A stretch of DNA of 52,961 nt from assembly GCF_904846645.1 (NCBI RefSeq), contig NZ_CAJHBO010000019.1:1-52961 (forward strand). The letters are read 5' to 3'. Origin of the DNA: Psychrobacter sp. Pi2-1. Lineage in GTDB: Bacteria > Pseudomonadota > Gammaproteobacteria > Pseudomonadales > Moraxellaceae. Position 1 is the stretch's first letter; each line of letters opens with the position of its first letter. The notes under the pieces are model-generated. The model saw nothing but the letters and a program-made list of their open reading frames with translations. It searched no databases and had not been told where the DNA came from. Shown in pieces: positions 1 to 8,719 of this stretch. A program made the translations under genes and the position numbers.

Positions 1-114
1 ATCTGGGGCTATTATCAGACCGTGAGACCGCATGCTTTCAACGATTATTTGCCGCCAGCAGAAAAAGAGAGACGTTACTTTAATCAAAACCTCTTATCAG
101 CTGTCCTAAATTAG
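1..114 (+). CDS. IS3-family transposase OrfB, C-terminal end (partial)
   Basis: The open frame from base 1 encodes 37 residues before a TAG at 112-114. It contains YYQTVRPH, the segment just after the last catalytic Glu in IS3-type DDE integrase domains (consensus near YN..RPH), followed by a short tail ending AVLN. OrfB, usually made as an OrfAB frameshift fusion, cuts and joins IS ends. Only the C-terminal tail is present, so completeness of the element cannot be judged. The family call rests on this tail plus the inverted-repeat tip. Confidence 0.65.
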   Translation: MWGYYQTVRPHAFNDYLPPAEKERRYFNQNLLSAVLN

Positions 115-126
115 TTGACCACTACA
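101..126 (-). repeat. Terminal inverted repeat (right) of the IS3-family element
   Basis: On the minus strand this is a 26-base tip starting TGTAGTGGTCAACTAA. The following bases GGTC (127-130) are candidates for the 3-4 bp target duplication, but the left junction of this copy is not in the window to confirm it. Confidence 0.65.
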
Positions 127-394
127 GGTCTCTGGTTGGTTACCGAACTATCTATATGATGTAGGTATGTTGGATGCGGCGCCAGAAAAGGACAACCAGC
201 CTTGGTCGATGGATACGTGGTATGAGCGCACCCATATTAATCCAAAATCGAGTGGCTTCAATAACCTGCACTCTATTGCCAATAGCCGTGAGTTCTCTCG
301 GCAAATTCGTCAAGATATTCCAATACCACCATTGGCCGACTCTCAATCTAGTGCTGAAGCAAAAGCCAAATCGACTGCTCAGGTATCTTATTAG
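127..394 (+). pseudogene. 3' remnant of a gene interrupted by the IS
   Basis: An open frame runs from the IS junction to a TAG at 392-394. It encodes about 88 residues, including WLPNYLYDVGMLDAAPE and, further on, WYERTHINPKSSGF. It looks protein-like, ends with an Ala/Ser/Lys-rich tail, and has no start of its own near the junction with a ribosome site. The first ATG (167) sits inside the apparent reading frame. I do not recognise the family. It is best read as the C-terminal part of a gene whose 5' portion lies on the far side of the IS. Confidence 0.5.
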
Positions 395-417
395 CGTGAT
401 AATCTTCCCTATAGCAG

Positions 418-1011
418 TTATGGATTCACCCAATTAACCACACGTGTTTCCATCTCTTCATCAGACATACCAATCTCCGATATACAGCGGCCAGCGACAC
501 CCACATTAGCCGCACGCATCTCGTGCTGGGTGACTACAGCATCCTCAGTCAATAATAGATGCCAGCTTGGTAAATTCTGCCCTTTATACAAGCGCTTGTA
601 GGCGCAATGCGATGGTAGCCACATCATATTAGGCAAGTTGTCCATGGTCAGCTGAATACAGTCTGGTACGTGCTCTTGACGTGTGGCATAGTGTTGACAA
701 TAACCTGTCGCACAGTCCATGAGCTGACACGTCACATCGGTATACTCGACCAGCTCTTCGTCATCATCATTATCGATGTATTTGATTAAGCAGCAGCTGC
801 CGCAGCCATCACACAACGCTTCCCATTCGCTATGGTTTAGCTCGTTTAAGGCAAATCTTGACCAAAACTGCGGGCGTAGTGGCTCAGACCTAGAATCAGT
901 ATCAGCACTATCAGGAAATAAACTTACCGATTGCGCAAGCTTACCATCTGGATTGACGCCTGAATGCAAGCCTGATTGTTCATCATTTTTGTTTAAGAAA
1001 TTTATAGTCAT
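418..1011 (-). CDS. YcgN family cysteine-cluster protein (UPF0260)
   Basis: This 197-residue protein belongs to the YcgN/UPF0260 family, soluble proteins of unknown function with conserved cysteines suggesting a metal or iron-sulfur site. The hallmark CDGCGSCC cluster sits near residues 68-75, followed by further Cys in CQLMDC and YCQHY and the family segment PDCIQL. E. coli YcgN is about 150 residues. The extra length here is an N-terminal polar extension of about 45 residues before the conserved FW..LNELN..EWEALCDGCG region. No clear ribosome site precedes the ATG at 1011, so a later start is possible. It converges on the remnant at 127-394. Confidence 0.85.
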   Translation of the reverse strand: MTINFLNKNDEQSGLHSGVNPDGKLAQSVSLFPDSADTDSRSEPLRPQFWSRFALNELNHSEWEALCDGCGSCCLIKYIDNDDDEELVEYTDVTCQLMDCATGYCQHYATRQEHVPDCIQLTMDNLPNMMWLPSHCAYKRLYKGQNLPSWHLLLTEDAVVTQHEMRAANVGVAGRCISEIGMSDEEMETRVVNWVNP

Positions 1012-1052
1012 AGGGTCGCAGTAGCATTTTGATAAAGAGCGTTACAGTATTA

Positions 1053-1071
1053 TAGCTGTTTTTGCTAGACA
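1053..1071 (+). repeat. Short interspersed repeat, copy 1
   Basis: The 19-base string tagctgtttttgctagaca occurs identically here and at 9875-9893, in both cases between genes and preceded by agtatt a few bases upstream. A shorter related piece (ttgctagaca) lies at 19313-19322 after rho. It does not fit a terminator hairpin. It may be part of a genome-wide intergenic repeat family. Confidence 0.45.
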
Positions 1072-1156
1072 TGGGCGTTAAGGTAGTACGAGTTAGAAAA
1101 ACGAACCATCACAATGACGAATAATTAAAACTCACAACATAAAAAAGGACAATAAT

Positions 1157-1894
1157 ATGTCAATTAAGACGTTTGAATTAATCAGTACTACCGAGAATGG
1201 TGTAGAACTTATCAGTTATGTAGCACTACCAGAGAACGCTTCAGATGAAAATCCAGCAGCAGGTATCTTGGTTGCACCAGAATGGTGGGGCGTGGTTGAT
1301 CATCCAAAATCAGTGGTTGAGCGTTTGGCAGAGGCAGGTTATGCAGCAGTCGCTATGGACGTTTACGGTGAAGGCAAACTAACTACTGATGCAGCGCAGG
1401 CAAACATGTGGATGGAGCAAGTACTTGCTGATCAAGACATGCTGATGGCACGCTGCCGCTTAATTCTTAATGACTTCAGCGATCAGTTATCTGTCGATGG
1501 TGACAACCTAGGCGCAATCGGTTACTGCTTCGGTGGTAAAGTTGTACTAGATATGGCTCGCGAAGGCATGCCGCTAAAAGCGGTCGCCACGTTCCATGGT
1601 AACCCAACCCCAAAACATCCAGCAGACAAAAACTTTGCAGCAAAAGTGTTGGTTGCTCATGGCCGTGATGACTCAATGGTATCAATGGATGCTATCGAAG
1701 GTCTGAAATCAGAGCTAGACGCAGCCGATGTTGACTACACTATCGACGTCTATGACAATGCCAAACATGGCTTTACCAATCCGCATGCTGATGAGCGCGC
1801 CGCCAAAAATGAAGTAGATCTTGGCTACAATGAAGCTGCTGCTAAACAAAGCTGGGAAAACATGCTTGAGTTTATGAAAGCCAATTTAGCATAA
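1157..1894 (+). CDS. Dienelactone hydrolase family protein
   Basis: This 245-residue alpha/beta hydrolase is of the dienelactone hydrolase (carboxymethylenebutenolidase) family, cytoplasmic enzymes that open lactone or ester bonds. The nucleophile motif GYCFGGK places the catalytic Cys near residue 124. The acid is in GRDDSM (about 171) and the His in KHGFTNP (about 204), completing a Cys-Asp-His triad. No signal peptide is visible. An AAAGGA ribosome site precedes the ATG. It appears to be a single-gene unit closed by a strong hairpin at 1921-1953. The true substrate cannot be told from sequence; many such proteins are general hydrolases rather than chlorocatechol-pathway enzymes. Confidence 0.9.
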   Translation: MSIKTFELISTTENGVELISYVALPENASDENPAAGILVAPEWWGVVDHPKSVVERLAEAGYAAVAMDVYGEGKLTTDAAQANMWMEQVLADQDMLMARCRLILNDFSDQLSVDGDNLGAIGYCFGGKVVLDMAREGMPLKAVATFHGNPTPKHPADKNFAAKVLVAHGRDDSMVSMDAIEGLKSELDAADVDYTIDVYDNAKHGFTNPHADERAAKNEVDLGYNEAAAKQSWENMLEFMKANLA

Positions 1895-1920
1895 AAAACG
1901 ATTTGGTATAAAGACCATTA

Positions 1921-1953
1921 AAAAGGGTAGCTTAATTATTAAGCTACCCTTTT
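1921..1953 (+). terminator. Rho-independent terminator (perfect 14-bp stem)
   Basis: A perfect 14-bp stem aaaagggtagctta / taagctaccctttt with a 5-base loop follows the dienelactone hydrolase gene, with A-rich and T-rich arms that could work in both directions. Confidence 0.85.
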
Positions 1954-2066
1954 ATTTTGAGTGTCATTCTAGCATTTGTCTTTTAGCCCAGTAATCAGAG
2001 TAGTCTTGTGCTTCTTATCAAATCACGTCATTATCACTTTACTATAAACTGGATTGAGTGACGAAG

Positions 2067-5000
2067 ATGTTGTATCTAATGGTGACCCAGTTGGGCTGGC
2101 TGGCTTTTACGATTTTATTGATCGTAGTGGTCGCATTATATACTAGGATAGCTCGAAAAATCGAGCATCTACGCCGTGATGTAACGACGCTGCAAGCTGA
2201 GCTTGAGCAGCAAAGACATCGTATTATGTCGCCTCCATCTGCACCTTTGATCGATAAAAGCAATTACGCACGCAACACTACTACTAACGATAATGATCTT
2301 AAAGACAATATTCCTAAAGACCATGTTCCTAAAGACAGTAACACTAAAGACCATGATGCTAAAGAAATAGCTTTTGACTCACAACACTCTTCTCTAGATA
2401 ATCGGCTGCCTGTATCACCACCACCGCTTCCTACCGTTGCTTCAAACTCAACCATACATGCAGCATCAAACATCTATGACGATAAATCTATAGACAATAA
2501 TGCCTCGATAAATACGCAAAACACAGCGTCTACCGCACCGATTGAGCCTGATGAACGCTCATTGCCTATCGTTACCTCGCTCATTCACTCAATCAAAAAC
2601 TGGTTTTTCGGTGGCAACTTGGTCGTGCGAGTCGGTGTACTGGTGCTGTTGGTAGGTGTGGTGCTCCTGCTTCGCTTACTCAGCGAATATATCGAGATTT
2701 CGATTGCCACGAAGTTGATAGCAGTTGGCGTTACAGGATTAGCATTGGCAGCACTTGGATTAAAGCTGACCGCAAAACGCTTCTCGTATGGAATCACGCT
2801 ACAGGGCGCAGGCTTAGCAATTGCGTATCTAAGTACCTTTTTTGCTTACAGTGTTTATGAAATTATTCCAAGTGTACCGAGCTTTATCGGACTTGGGTTA
2901 TTGTCTGCGATTACCATTGCTCTCGCCGTACGTCAAAACGCTTTTCCATTAGCATTACTGGCATTATCGGGTGGATTTTTTGCACCGATTTTGACCAGTG
3001 AAGATACTGGCAGCTTGGTTACCTTATTCAGCTATTATCTACTGCTAAACGTCACCATTGCCGTCATTGCTCACTATCGACCGTGGAAAATATTAAACCT
3101 ATTCGGTGTGACTGTGACATTTGGCTTGGCATACTATTGGGGTATCAGCGAAAACCTGAGTGCCATCATTGAGACACAGCGCTGGTCATTGGTAGCGTTA
3201 GTAACCTTACACTGGCTGCTTTACTTATTTGTCGTCATTCGTTATGCGCAGCAAATCATTACCTATAATGCGCTAAATGAAAAAGACCTCAGTCATGCTG
3301 ATAATGTAGATGACACAAAACACTTGGACAGAGCCCATGTAGGCAGCTCCTATGTATTCCCTATTGACACGGGTTTACTGTTTTCAGTACCTCTACTGGC
3401 CTTTGGCTTATTTTCTGCCTTACTAAACGACATCTCTAACGCCCTCACGATTACCAGTGCCATTTTGGCTATGGTTTATCTTGGGATGGGCTGGTTGTTC
3501 ATCCAGCGCAGTAGACGCTATGCCTTAATCACCGAAGGCATGCTGGCGTTAGGGTTAGGGTTCTTTGCGCTCGTTATTCCGCTAGCACTAGATGCTGAAT
3601 GGATTGCTTTTGGTTGGTCAGTACAAGGGTTGGCGCTAGTATGGTTTGGACGACGCTCGCTGCGGTCGTGGTCTGTATTATTCGGCTTGCTATTACAGCT
3701 CGTAAGCATTGGTATGCTAGTGACGACAGCGATATTCTCTATCCAAGACTATCCCGTTTTAGCCTTTAGTATTTCAGCGCTCAGTTATCTAGCGACCGTC
3801 TTTATATTACGCGCTAGCAACTCCCCTGCTGCGCTAATTAATAGCTTAGATAGCAGTAACAACCTCAATAACCTTAACAATAAAGGCCCTACAACATCCT
3901 CGGTCATACAATCACAATCACTGGACAGTACATCAGATGCATCAGCCAGCTATGCCCATGCGCTGGGTGTCAGTACGCAAGCGGCGCAGCAATGGCTGAC
4001 CTCTATCAATAGTCAGAGCCGCGTATTCAAATTCGTTTGGCATAGCCCTAGATTCATCAAGTTTTTGACACTGACCGCGATGGCTTGGATGCTACAAGTA
4101 CTAATGCTTGATTTGCATCATTGGTTTGTTATCTGGCAATCAAGCACGACCGTAATTGCACTGGCAACACTCATCAGCTTGATCGCTTATTGGGTCATCA
4201 ATCGCTATCGTCCGTGGGCGGAAATCAGACAGCTTAGTCATGGGTTACTAGCCTTGTTCTACTTCATGCTAATACTGCAACTGCCACAAAAATTTGAGCA
4301 AAATTTAACATGGACAACAGCGGAATGGTTGGTATTCGTAGGCTTAATAATCGGTTGGTTAGTCATGGGGCAGCTATGGCTAAAAACATGGTCTGATACA
4401 TGGACTGATACATGGTCCGATAACAGCAATACCTCACGCTATACTGCTGCAAGCTGGCTAGGTACGGGCATCTTACTCATTGCTGCCGCGGCGCATTATG
4501 GCCTACCAGACTCTGATGGCGTGATGGCTTTCTTGTTTTCAGCGACACTCATATTATTTGGGTTATGGTTCAATCGTAGTTATAAGAGAAAAAATGCAGA
4601 AAATACATCGACCAATAAAGTTTCAGAACACGGTCTGCTGTACTGGTTTGATTGGCAACAGGCACTATTAGGATGCGCAGCCATTTTTGCTCCTATTGCT
4701 TTACTGTGGGTTGTGCTTACCAATTGGTCTTATGACGGTGTGATTTGGGAACTGTCTTATTTTCCATTGTTCAACCTATATGACATCACATCATGGCTGA
4801 CATTATTGGTTGGTTTTAGTCTGTACTACATTAGCCAACGTCGCCACAATGAAACCATTACCGAGCCGAGTGCAACTGCCAAATCTAAGCGCGTATTCAC
4901 CGCTGAGAGTCTGCTAATTATATTGGGTCTGATAAGCTTTTGGTTAATCTCCAGCATATTGGTCAGAACGCTACACGCCTTTATTGGCACACCGCTTTGG

Positions 5001-5306
5001 AATGACTATCAAGGCGGCGCATGGCAGAGCGAGCAGGTACAAACTGGACTGACGATCTTATGGACGCTCTTGGCATTGGTCGCCACCATCATGGCGAGTC
5101 GCTACTGGCAGCGTGCGCTTTGGTTTATGGGTATTGGATTGTTAGGTATCGTCGTTCTCAAGCTGGTCTTGGTAGATTTGTCACAGACCGAAGCGATTTG
5201 GCGAGTGATATCCTTCATTGGCGCAGGCAGTTTAATACTATTAATTGGCTATCTCGCCCCATTACCACCCGCGCATGAGGAAACAGAAAACCAAAATCAA
5301 GCGTAA
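2067..5306 (+). CDS. DUF2339 domain-containing multi-pass membrane protein
   Basis: This very large inner-membrane protein (about 1080 residues) is of the DUF2339 family, whose function is unknown. It begins with one hydrophobic segment and a coiled-coil-like stretch. Next comes a polar linker of roughly 110 residues rich in Asn, Asp, Lys and Ser with repeated KD units, then more than 20 hydrophobic segments to the C-terminus. Two further low-complexity loops interrupt the membrane core (near residues 580-620 and 790-800), the second encoded by a 12-bp tandem repeat. Starts at GTG 2058 or ATG 2067 are both possible; the ATG has a better spaced purine stretch. Its end overlaps a small open frame at 5275. 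Confidence 0.85.
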   Translation: MLYLMVTQLGWLAFTILLIVVVALYTRIARKIEHLRRDVTTLQAELEQQRHRIMSPPSAPLIDKSNYARNTTTNDNDLKDNIPKDHVPKDSNTKDHDAKEIAFDSQHSSLDNRLPVSPPPLPTVASNSTIHAASNIYDDKSIDNNASINTQNTASTAPIEPDERSLPIVTSLIHSIKNWFFGGNLVVRVGVLVLLVGVVLLLRLLSEYIEISIATKLIAVGVTGLALAALGLKLTAKRFSYGITLQGAGLAIAYLSTFFAYSVYEIIPSVPSFIGLGLLSAITIALAVRQNAFPLALLALSGGFFAPILTSEDTGSLVTLFSYYLLLNVTIAVIAHYRPWKILNLFGVTVTFGLAYYWGISENLSAIIETQRWSLVALVTLHWLLYLFVVIRYAQQIITYNALNEKDLSHADNVDDTKHLDRAHVGSSYVFPIDTGLLFSVPLLAFGLFSALLNDISNALTITSAILAMVYLGMGWLFIQRSRRYALITEGMLALGLGFFALVIPLALDAEWIAFGWSVQGLALVWFGRRSLRSWSVLFGLLLQLVSIGMLVTTAIFSIQDYPVLAFSISALSYLATVFILRASNSPAALINSLDSSNNLNNLNNKGPTTSSVIQSQSLDSTSDASASYAHALGVSTQAAQQWLTSINSQSRVFKFVWHSPRFIKFLTLTAMAWMLQVLMLDLHHWFVIWQSSTTVIALATLISLIAYWVINRYRPWAEIRQLSHGLLALFYFMLILQLPQKFEQNLTWTTAEWLVFVGLIIGWLVMGQLWLKTWSDTWTDTWSDNSNTSRYTAASWLGTGILLIAAAAHYGLPDSDGVMAFLFSATLILFGLWFNRSYKRKNAENTSTNKVSEHGLLYWFDWQQALLGCAAIFAPIALLWVVLTNWSYDGVIWELSYFPLFNLYDITSWLTLLVGFSLYYISQRRHNETITEPSATAKSKRVFTAESLLIILGLISFWLISSILVRTLHAFIGTPLWNDYQGGAWQSEQVQTGLTILWTLLALVATIMASRYWQRALWFMGIGLLGIVVLKLVLVDLSQTEAIWRVISFIGAGSLILLIGYLAPLPPAHEETENQNQA
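4386..4421 (+). repeat. 12-bp tandem repeat, three units, inside the DUF2339 gene
   Basis: Three copies of acatggNcNgat follow each other, encoding the T-W-S/T-D repeat of a loop between membrane segments. The unit length keeps the frame, so copy-number changes would only lengthen or shorten the loop. Confidence 0.7.
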
Positions 5307-5388
5307 TGACAAAGCTGGTTGGGTGAAATTGTGCCGTGAGCAAGGTGGTTCTGTAGTAAACTGGACACCATTAGAAAGTAAACGTTGA
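5275..5388 (+). CDS. Possible small protein of 37 residues
   Basis: An ATG frame overlapping the last 32 bases of the DUF2339 gene in the +1 frame encodes 37 residues, mostly basic at the N-terminus (MRKQKTKIKR), then KAGWVKLCREQGG and VVNWTPLESKR. The composition looks protein-like rather than random. It fills most of the otherwise empty gap before ylqF. No ribosome site is visible, so translation would have to be coupled to the upstream gene. I do not recognise a family. It may equally be a chance frame or the remnant of a longer gene. Confidence 0.35.
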   Translation: MRKQKTKIKRNDKAGWVKLCREQGGSVVNWTPLESKR

Positions 5389-5431
5389 TTGTTTTACTTT
5401 TAGCATTTTTTATAAAAGGTTATGAAAGCAG

Positions 5432-6388
5432 ATGGATAAGAGAGCAAGTATTCAGTGGTTCCCTGGGCATATGAACAAAGCCCGTAACGAAATCAAAGAA
5501 GTCATGCCGCAGATGGATTTGGTCATCGAGGTCATCGATGCGCGTATTCCTTATAGTAGTGAAAACCCAATGGTCGCAGCACTACGCGGTGAAAAACCTG
5601 TTATCAAAATCCTGAACAAAGCTGACCTTGCCGATCCTGAGTTGACTCAAGCATGGATGGATTATCTCGAGCAGCAAGATGGGGTCAAAGCCATTGCGTG
5701 CGATACTGAAAAAGCCAATGATGTAAAACGTATTATCGCTATCTGTAAGCATCTCGTACCCAATAAAGTCGGGACTGGTCGCCAAATCAAAGCGATGATT
5801 ATGGGTATTCCAAACGTTGGTAAATCAACGCTGATCAATACGCTAGCAGGACGCGCTGTGGCGAAGACAGGCGATGAGCCAGCCGTGACCAAATCGCAGC
5901 AGCTAATTAAGCTCGACGATGACATCATGCTCTATGACACACCTGGTATGCTATGGCCAAAAGTTGAAAACGAAAACTCTGGTTATCGTTTAGCAGCGAC
6001 AGGCGGTATTCGTGATACTGCTTTTGACTTCGCTGATGTAGCCAGCTATACCGCTGAGTACTTGATGCAAGCCTATCCTGAGCTGCTAAAAACTCGCTAT
6101 AAAATTGAAGAGCTGCCAAAGACTGATTGGGAGTTCTTTGAAGTCGCTGGACGTAATCGCGGCTGTGTACGCGCTGGCAATCAAGTCGATACGTACCGTA
6201 TGTCTGAGATTCTGATTAACGAGCTGCGTAGCGCAAAGATTGGTCGCATCACGCTAGAAACACCAGCGATGACTGAAGCGGAAGAAATCGTCGTCGCTGA
6301 ACAACGACTCGCTGCTGAAGAGAAGAAAAAGGCGAAAGAGGAAGAAAAGCGCTTACGCAAGAAGCGTACGCGACAGAATCGGAAGTAA
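5432..6388 (+). CDS. ylqF: Ribosome biogenesis GTPase YlqF (RbgA)
   Basis: This 318-residue circularly permuted GTPase helps assemble the large ribosomal subunit in the cytoplasm. The permuted motif order is visible: G4 LNKAD near residue 60, then G1 GIPNVGKST near 125-133, then G3 DTPG near 170. The N-terminal IQWFPGHMNKA segment is characteristic of the YlqF/YawG group. The C-terminal 30 residues are a highly charged Lys/Glu/Arg helix (EEKKKAKEEEKRLRKK), a probable RNA-binding or coiled tail. Length fits the family. Confidence 0.93.
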   Translation: MDKRASIQWFPGHMNKARNEIKEVMPQMDLVIEVIDARIPYSSENPMVAALRGEKPVIKILNKADLADPELTQAWMDYLEQQDGVKAIACDTEKANDVKRIIAICKHLVPNKVGTGRQIKAMIMGIPNVGKSTLINTLAGRAVAKTGDEPAVTKSQQLIKLDDDIMLYDTPGMLWPKVENENSGYRLAATGGIRDTAFDFADVASYTAEYLMQAYPELLKTRYKIEELPKTDWEFFEVAGRNRGCVRAGNQVDTYRMSEILINELRSAKIGRITLETPAMTEAEEIVVAEQRLAAEEKKKAKEEEKRLRKKRTRQNRK

Positions 6389-6472
6389 CACTGCGGTGTC
6401 TGTATGGATAGAAATCGCGGTGAAACAGAGTTTATTACGCAAAGTAATCAGTACCATGCTCATAATTAGCAG

Positions 6473-7231
6473 ATGCTCTCACCATTAATAAAAGCGAGGC
6501 TAACAATTAGCTTAGAACACAAAAACGTTCATGAACTGCTGCCTGACTCGACCTTTCAGTCAGTTGGCTTTGTAGCAGGTACATTAGTAAATACGGACAA
6601 AGGTCTGGTATCCATTCAAGACATAAAGGTTGGTGATAAGGTATTATCTAAATCAGAGAACAATCCAAACGGTGAATCAAACTATCAAAAGATAACTGAA
6701 GCTCATAAATTTCAAAATAAATCAATTCACCTTTTACGCTTAGTAGAATCTACTAAAGATGATATTTCCACAACAATAGAAGTTTTTGCAACGCCGAATC
6801 ATCCGTGTTGGAAGGTGGATATTGGTTGGACTCGAGCTGATTTGCTTAGACATGGCGATGAAGTAATATTGTCTAATGGTAATAAAGCAATTATTTTTGA
6901 ATGGTCACCTGTATTAAGAACCGCAGATACTAATATTGGCTGGGTTGCTAGTGATTTAGAAGGACTAGGAGAGACAGGTGCTGAAAATGGGTATTTGATA
7001 AACTTCTCAAACAACAAAATCTCAACACCATTTTTAAGTTTAGATAATTGGCTAAATGAACAAATAAATTATTGGGATTATGCTCCCAATGGAATTACTT
7101 GGGCTGACAATTATGAAGACAGGTACTTTATCTCAACGGTTTATAACATAACAGTTGAGAATACTCATACTTATTTTATAGGTGAGCATGGCGTTTGGAT
7201 TCGTGACGCTAACTGTCGTATTTATAAATAG
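6473..7231 (+). CDS. Orphan Hint (Hedgehog/intein) domain protein, probably inactive
   Basis: This 252-residue protein is nearly all one Hint fold of the polymorphic-toxin (pretoxin-HINT) type. The block A region reads GFVAGTLVNTDKG. Block B is TPNHPCW near residues 109-115. The C-terminal region contains THTYFIGEHGVWI followed by ANC, matching the end of such domains. Where a self-cleaving Hint starts with Cys or Ser just before F.AGT, this protein has Gly, so the autocleavage nucleophile seems lost. Only four residues (RIYK) follow the terminal Asn-Cys, so there is no toxin domain, and no secretion or repeat region precedes it. The DNA is AT-richer than its neighbours and no ribosome site is clear. 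It looks like a stranded cassette from a polymorphic toxin gene. Confidence 0.7.
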   Translation: MLSPLIKARLTISLEHKNVHELLPDSTFQSVGFVAGTLVNTDKGLVSIQDIKVGDKVLSKSENNPNGESNYQKITEAHKFQNKSIHLLRLVESTKDDISTTIEVFATPNHPCWKVDIGWTRADLLRHGDEVILSNGNKAIIFEWSPVLRTADTNIGWVASDLEGLGETGAENGYLINFSNNKISTPFLSLDNWLNEQINYWDYAPNGITWADNYEDRYFISTVYNITVENTHTYFIGEHGVWIRDANCRIYK

Positions 7232-7361
7232 AGTTAGTAAAAAAATCGTTAAGTAGTTATTTCTATTATGTTGTTCAATAATATCAGGTCCAAGTTAGGT
7301 CGTAGCAAATACGTATATCAGGTATAATTGGTCACCTTTAAAAGACTAAATATAAGAGCCT

Positions 7362-8633
7362 ATGACCCAGCCAACTGCTAACTCTAAAGCTTCTGACACT
7401 ACCTTCAATCACTCCCCCAAATCTCTCAACTCCTTCGCCCCACGCCTACTCGATTGGTTTGCCGAAAACGGTCGCCATGACTTACCCTGGCAACAACACA
7501 AGACCGATACGCCAAATCCTTATATCGTTTGGTTATCCGAAGTAATGCTTCAGCAAACACAAGTGACGACAGTGCTGCCCTACTTTGCGCGATTTATGGC
7601 ATCGTTTCCGACCGTGCATGATTTGGCAGCAGCAGAATGGGATACCGTAGCAGAGCATTGGGCAGGACTTGGCTATTATGCACGCGCACGTAATTTGCAT
7701 AAAGGTGCTAAACAGTTGGTTGAGGTAATCGATGAAACGGGCGAGTTTCCGCAGACGCTAGCAGGATGGGAAGCGATTTCGGGCGTTGGGCCATCAACTG
7801 CTGGCGCGATTATGGCGATGGGATTACATCATTATGGCGTCATCTGCGATGGTAATGTCAAACGAGTGCTGACACGTTGGGCCGCTATCGACGGCGATAT
7901 CACCAAATCTGCTACCACCAAAGATTTATGGGCATTAGCAGAGCGACTAACACCGACAGAGAACTCCGGACTATTTGCGCAAGCCATGATGGATATGGGT
8001 GCGACATTATGTACCCGTAGCAAGCCTGCGTGTCTATTATGTCCATTGCAAGCCGACTGCCTATCCCATGCGCAAGGGCGCGAGACTGATTACCCCGTCA
8101 AAGCAAAAAAGCAGCCTAAACCTAGTAAGTTCAGTGATGCCCTGCTGATCGAAAGTGCAGATGGTGACATACTATGGCTACAGCGCCCTGACAACGGTAT
8201 CTGGGGCGGATTATGGAGCTTACCATTACAGTTCGTGGAAAAAGTTGATGGTAAAACGAGTGGTAACACTGCGAAGAAAGTAGAAGCTAACGATGACAAA
8301 CTATCGAATATGCCAAATGACGTACGTAGTAATGAAAAAGTATACGAAGCAGAATTTACCACTGCCGAGCAAATCATAAATGAATGGCTGATAAAAAATG
8401 AACTGGTGGCAAAGTCAGTCAGCACTACTTTACTCGATGACGCCCCTATCAAGCATTCGCTGACGCATTTTCACTGGTATTTGACCCCGCGTAAATTAAC
8501 AATTAATGCGACGCAGATAACTGAGCTAAATCAGACATTAGCAGCGGCTGAAATCGACTTTAAATGGTTAACCGAACAAAAAGCGCAAGACAGCCTAGGG
8601 CTACCTCGCGCGATGGTTAAGATCTTAGAGTAA
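7362..8633 (+). CDS. mutY: A/G-specific adenine glycosylase MutY
   Basis: This enzyme removes adenine mispaired with 8-oxoguanine in base-excision repair. It has 423 residues, against about 350 in E. coli. Catalytic Glu60 lies in SEVMLQQT, the helix-hairpin-helix GVGPSTAG is at 141-148 and the catalytic Asp163 is in CDGNV. The iron-sulfur loop has Cys217, Cys224, Cys227 and Cys233 in the expected C-x6-C-x2-C-x5-C spacing. A C-terminal Nudix-like domain (from about 255) recognises 8-oxoG, and the extra length is a polar insertion near 300-340 within it. It ends at a hairpin shared with the convergent tesB gene. Confidence 0.95.
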   Translation: MTQPTANSKASDTTFNHSPKSLNSFAPRLLDWFAENGRHDLPWQQHKTDTPNPYIVWLSEVMLQQTQVTTVLPYFARFMASFPTVHDLAAAEWDTVAEHWAGLGYYARARNLHKGAKQLVEVIDETGEFPQTLAGWEAISGVGPSTAGAIMAMGLHHYGVICDGNVKRVLTRWAAIDGDITKSATTKDLWALAERLTPTENSGLFAQAMMDMGATLCTRSKPACLLCPLQADCLSHAQGRETDYPVKAKKQPKPSKFSDALLIESADGDILWLQRPDNGIWGGLWSLPLQFVEKVDGKTSGNTAKKVEANDDKLSNMPNDVRSNEKVYEAEFTTAEQIINEWLIKNELVAKSVSTTLLDDAPIKHSLTHFHWYLTPRKLTINATQITELNQTLAAAEIDFKWLTEQKAQDSLGLPRAMVKILE

Positions 8634-8644
8634 AAAGTTGCAAT

Positions 8645-8682
8645 AAAAAAGCGACTCACTATTAATAACGAGCCGCTTTTTT
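8645..8682. terminator. Bidirectional terminator between mutY and tesB
   Basis: Arms aaaaaagcgactc and gagccgctttttt pair over 13 positions with one mismatch around a 12-base loop, lying between two convergent genes. Confidence 0.75.
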
Positions 8683-8719
8683 ATGATGATAATATAAAGA
8701 TAGCTGAGTCTAAATAACC

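Larger units (their letters stand above)
1..126 (+). mobile_element. Right end of an IS3-family insertion sequence (partial)
   Basis: The first 126 bases hold the end of a transposase gene followed directly by a terminal inverted repeat at 101-126. Read on the minus strand the repeat begins TGTAGTGGTCAACTAA, a tip common in IS3-family elements, and the transposase stop codon lies inside it, as is usual in this family. The element starts before the window. Flanking DNA resumes at 127 inside another reading frame, so the insertion broke a gene. The inner repeat block TGGTcAACTAA recurs with one change at 52868-52878 near the right window edge. Confidence 0.75.
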
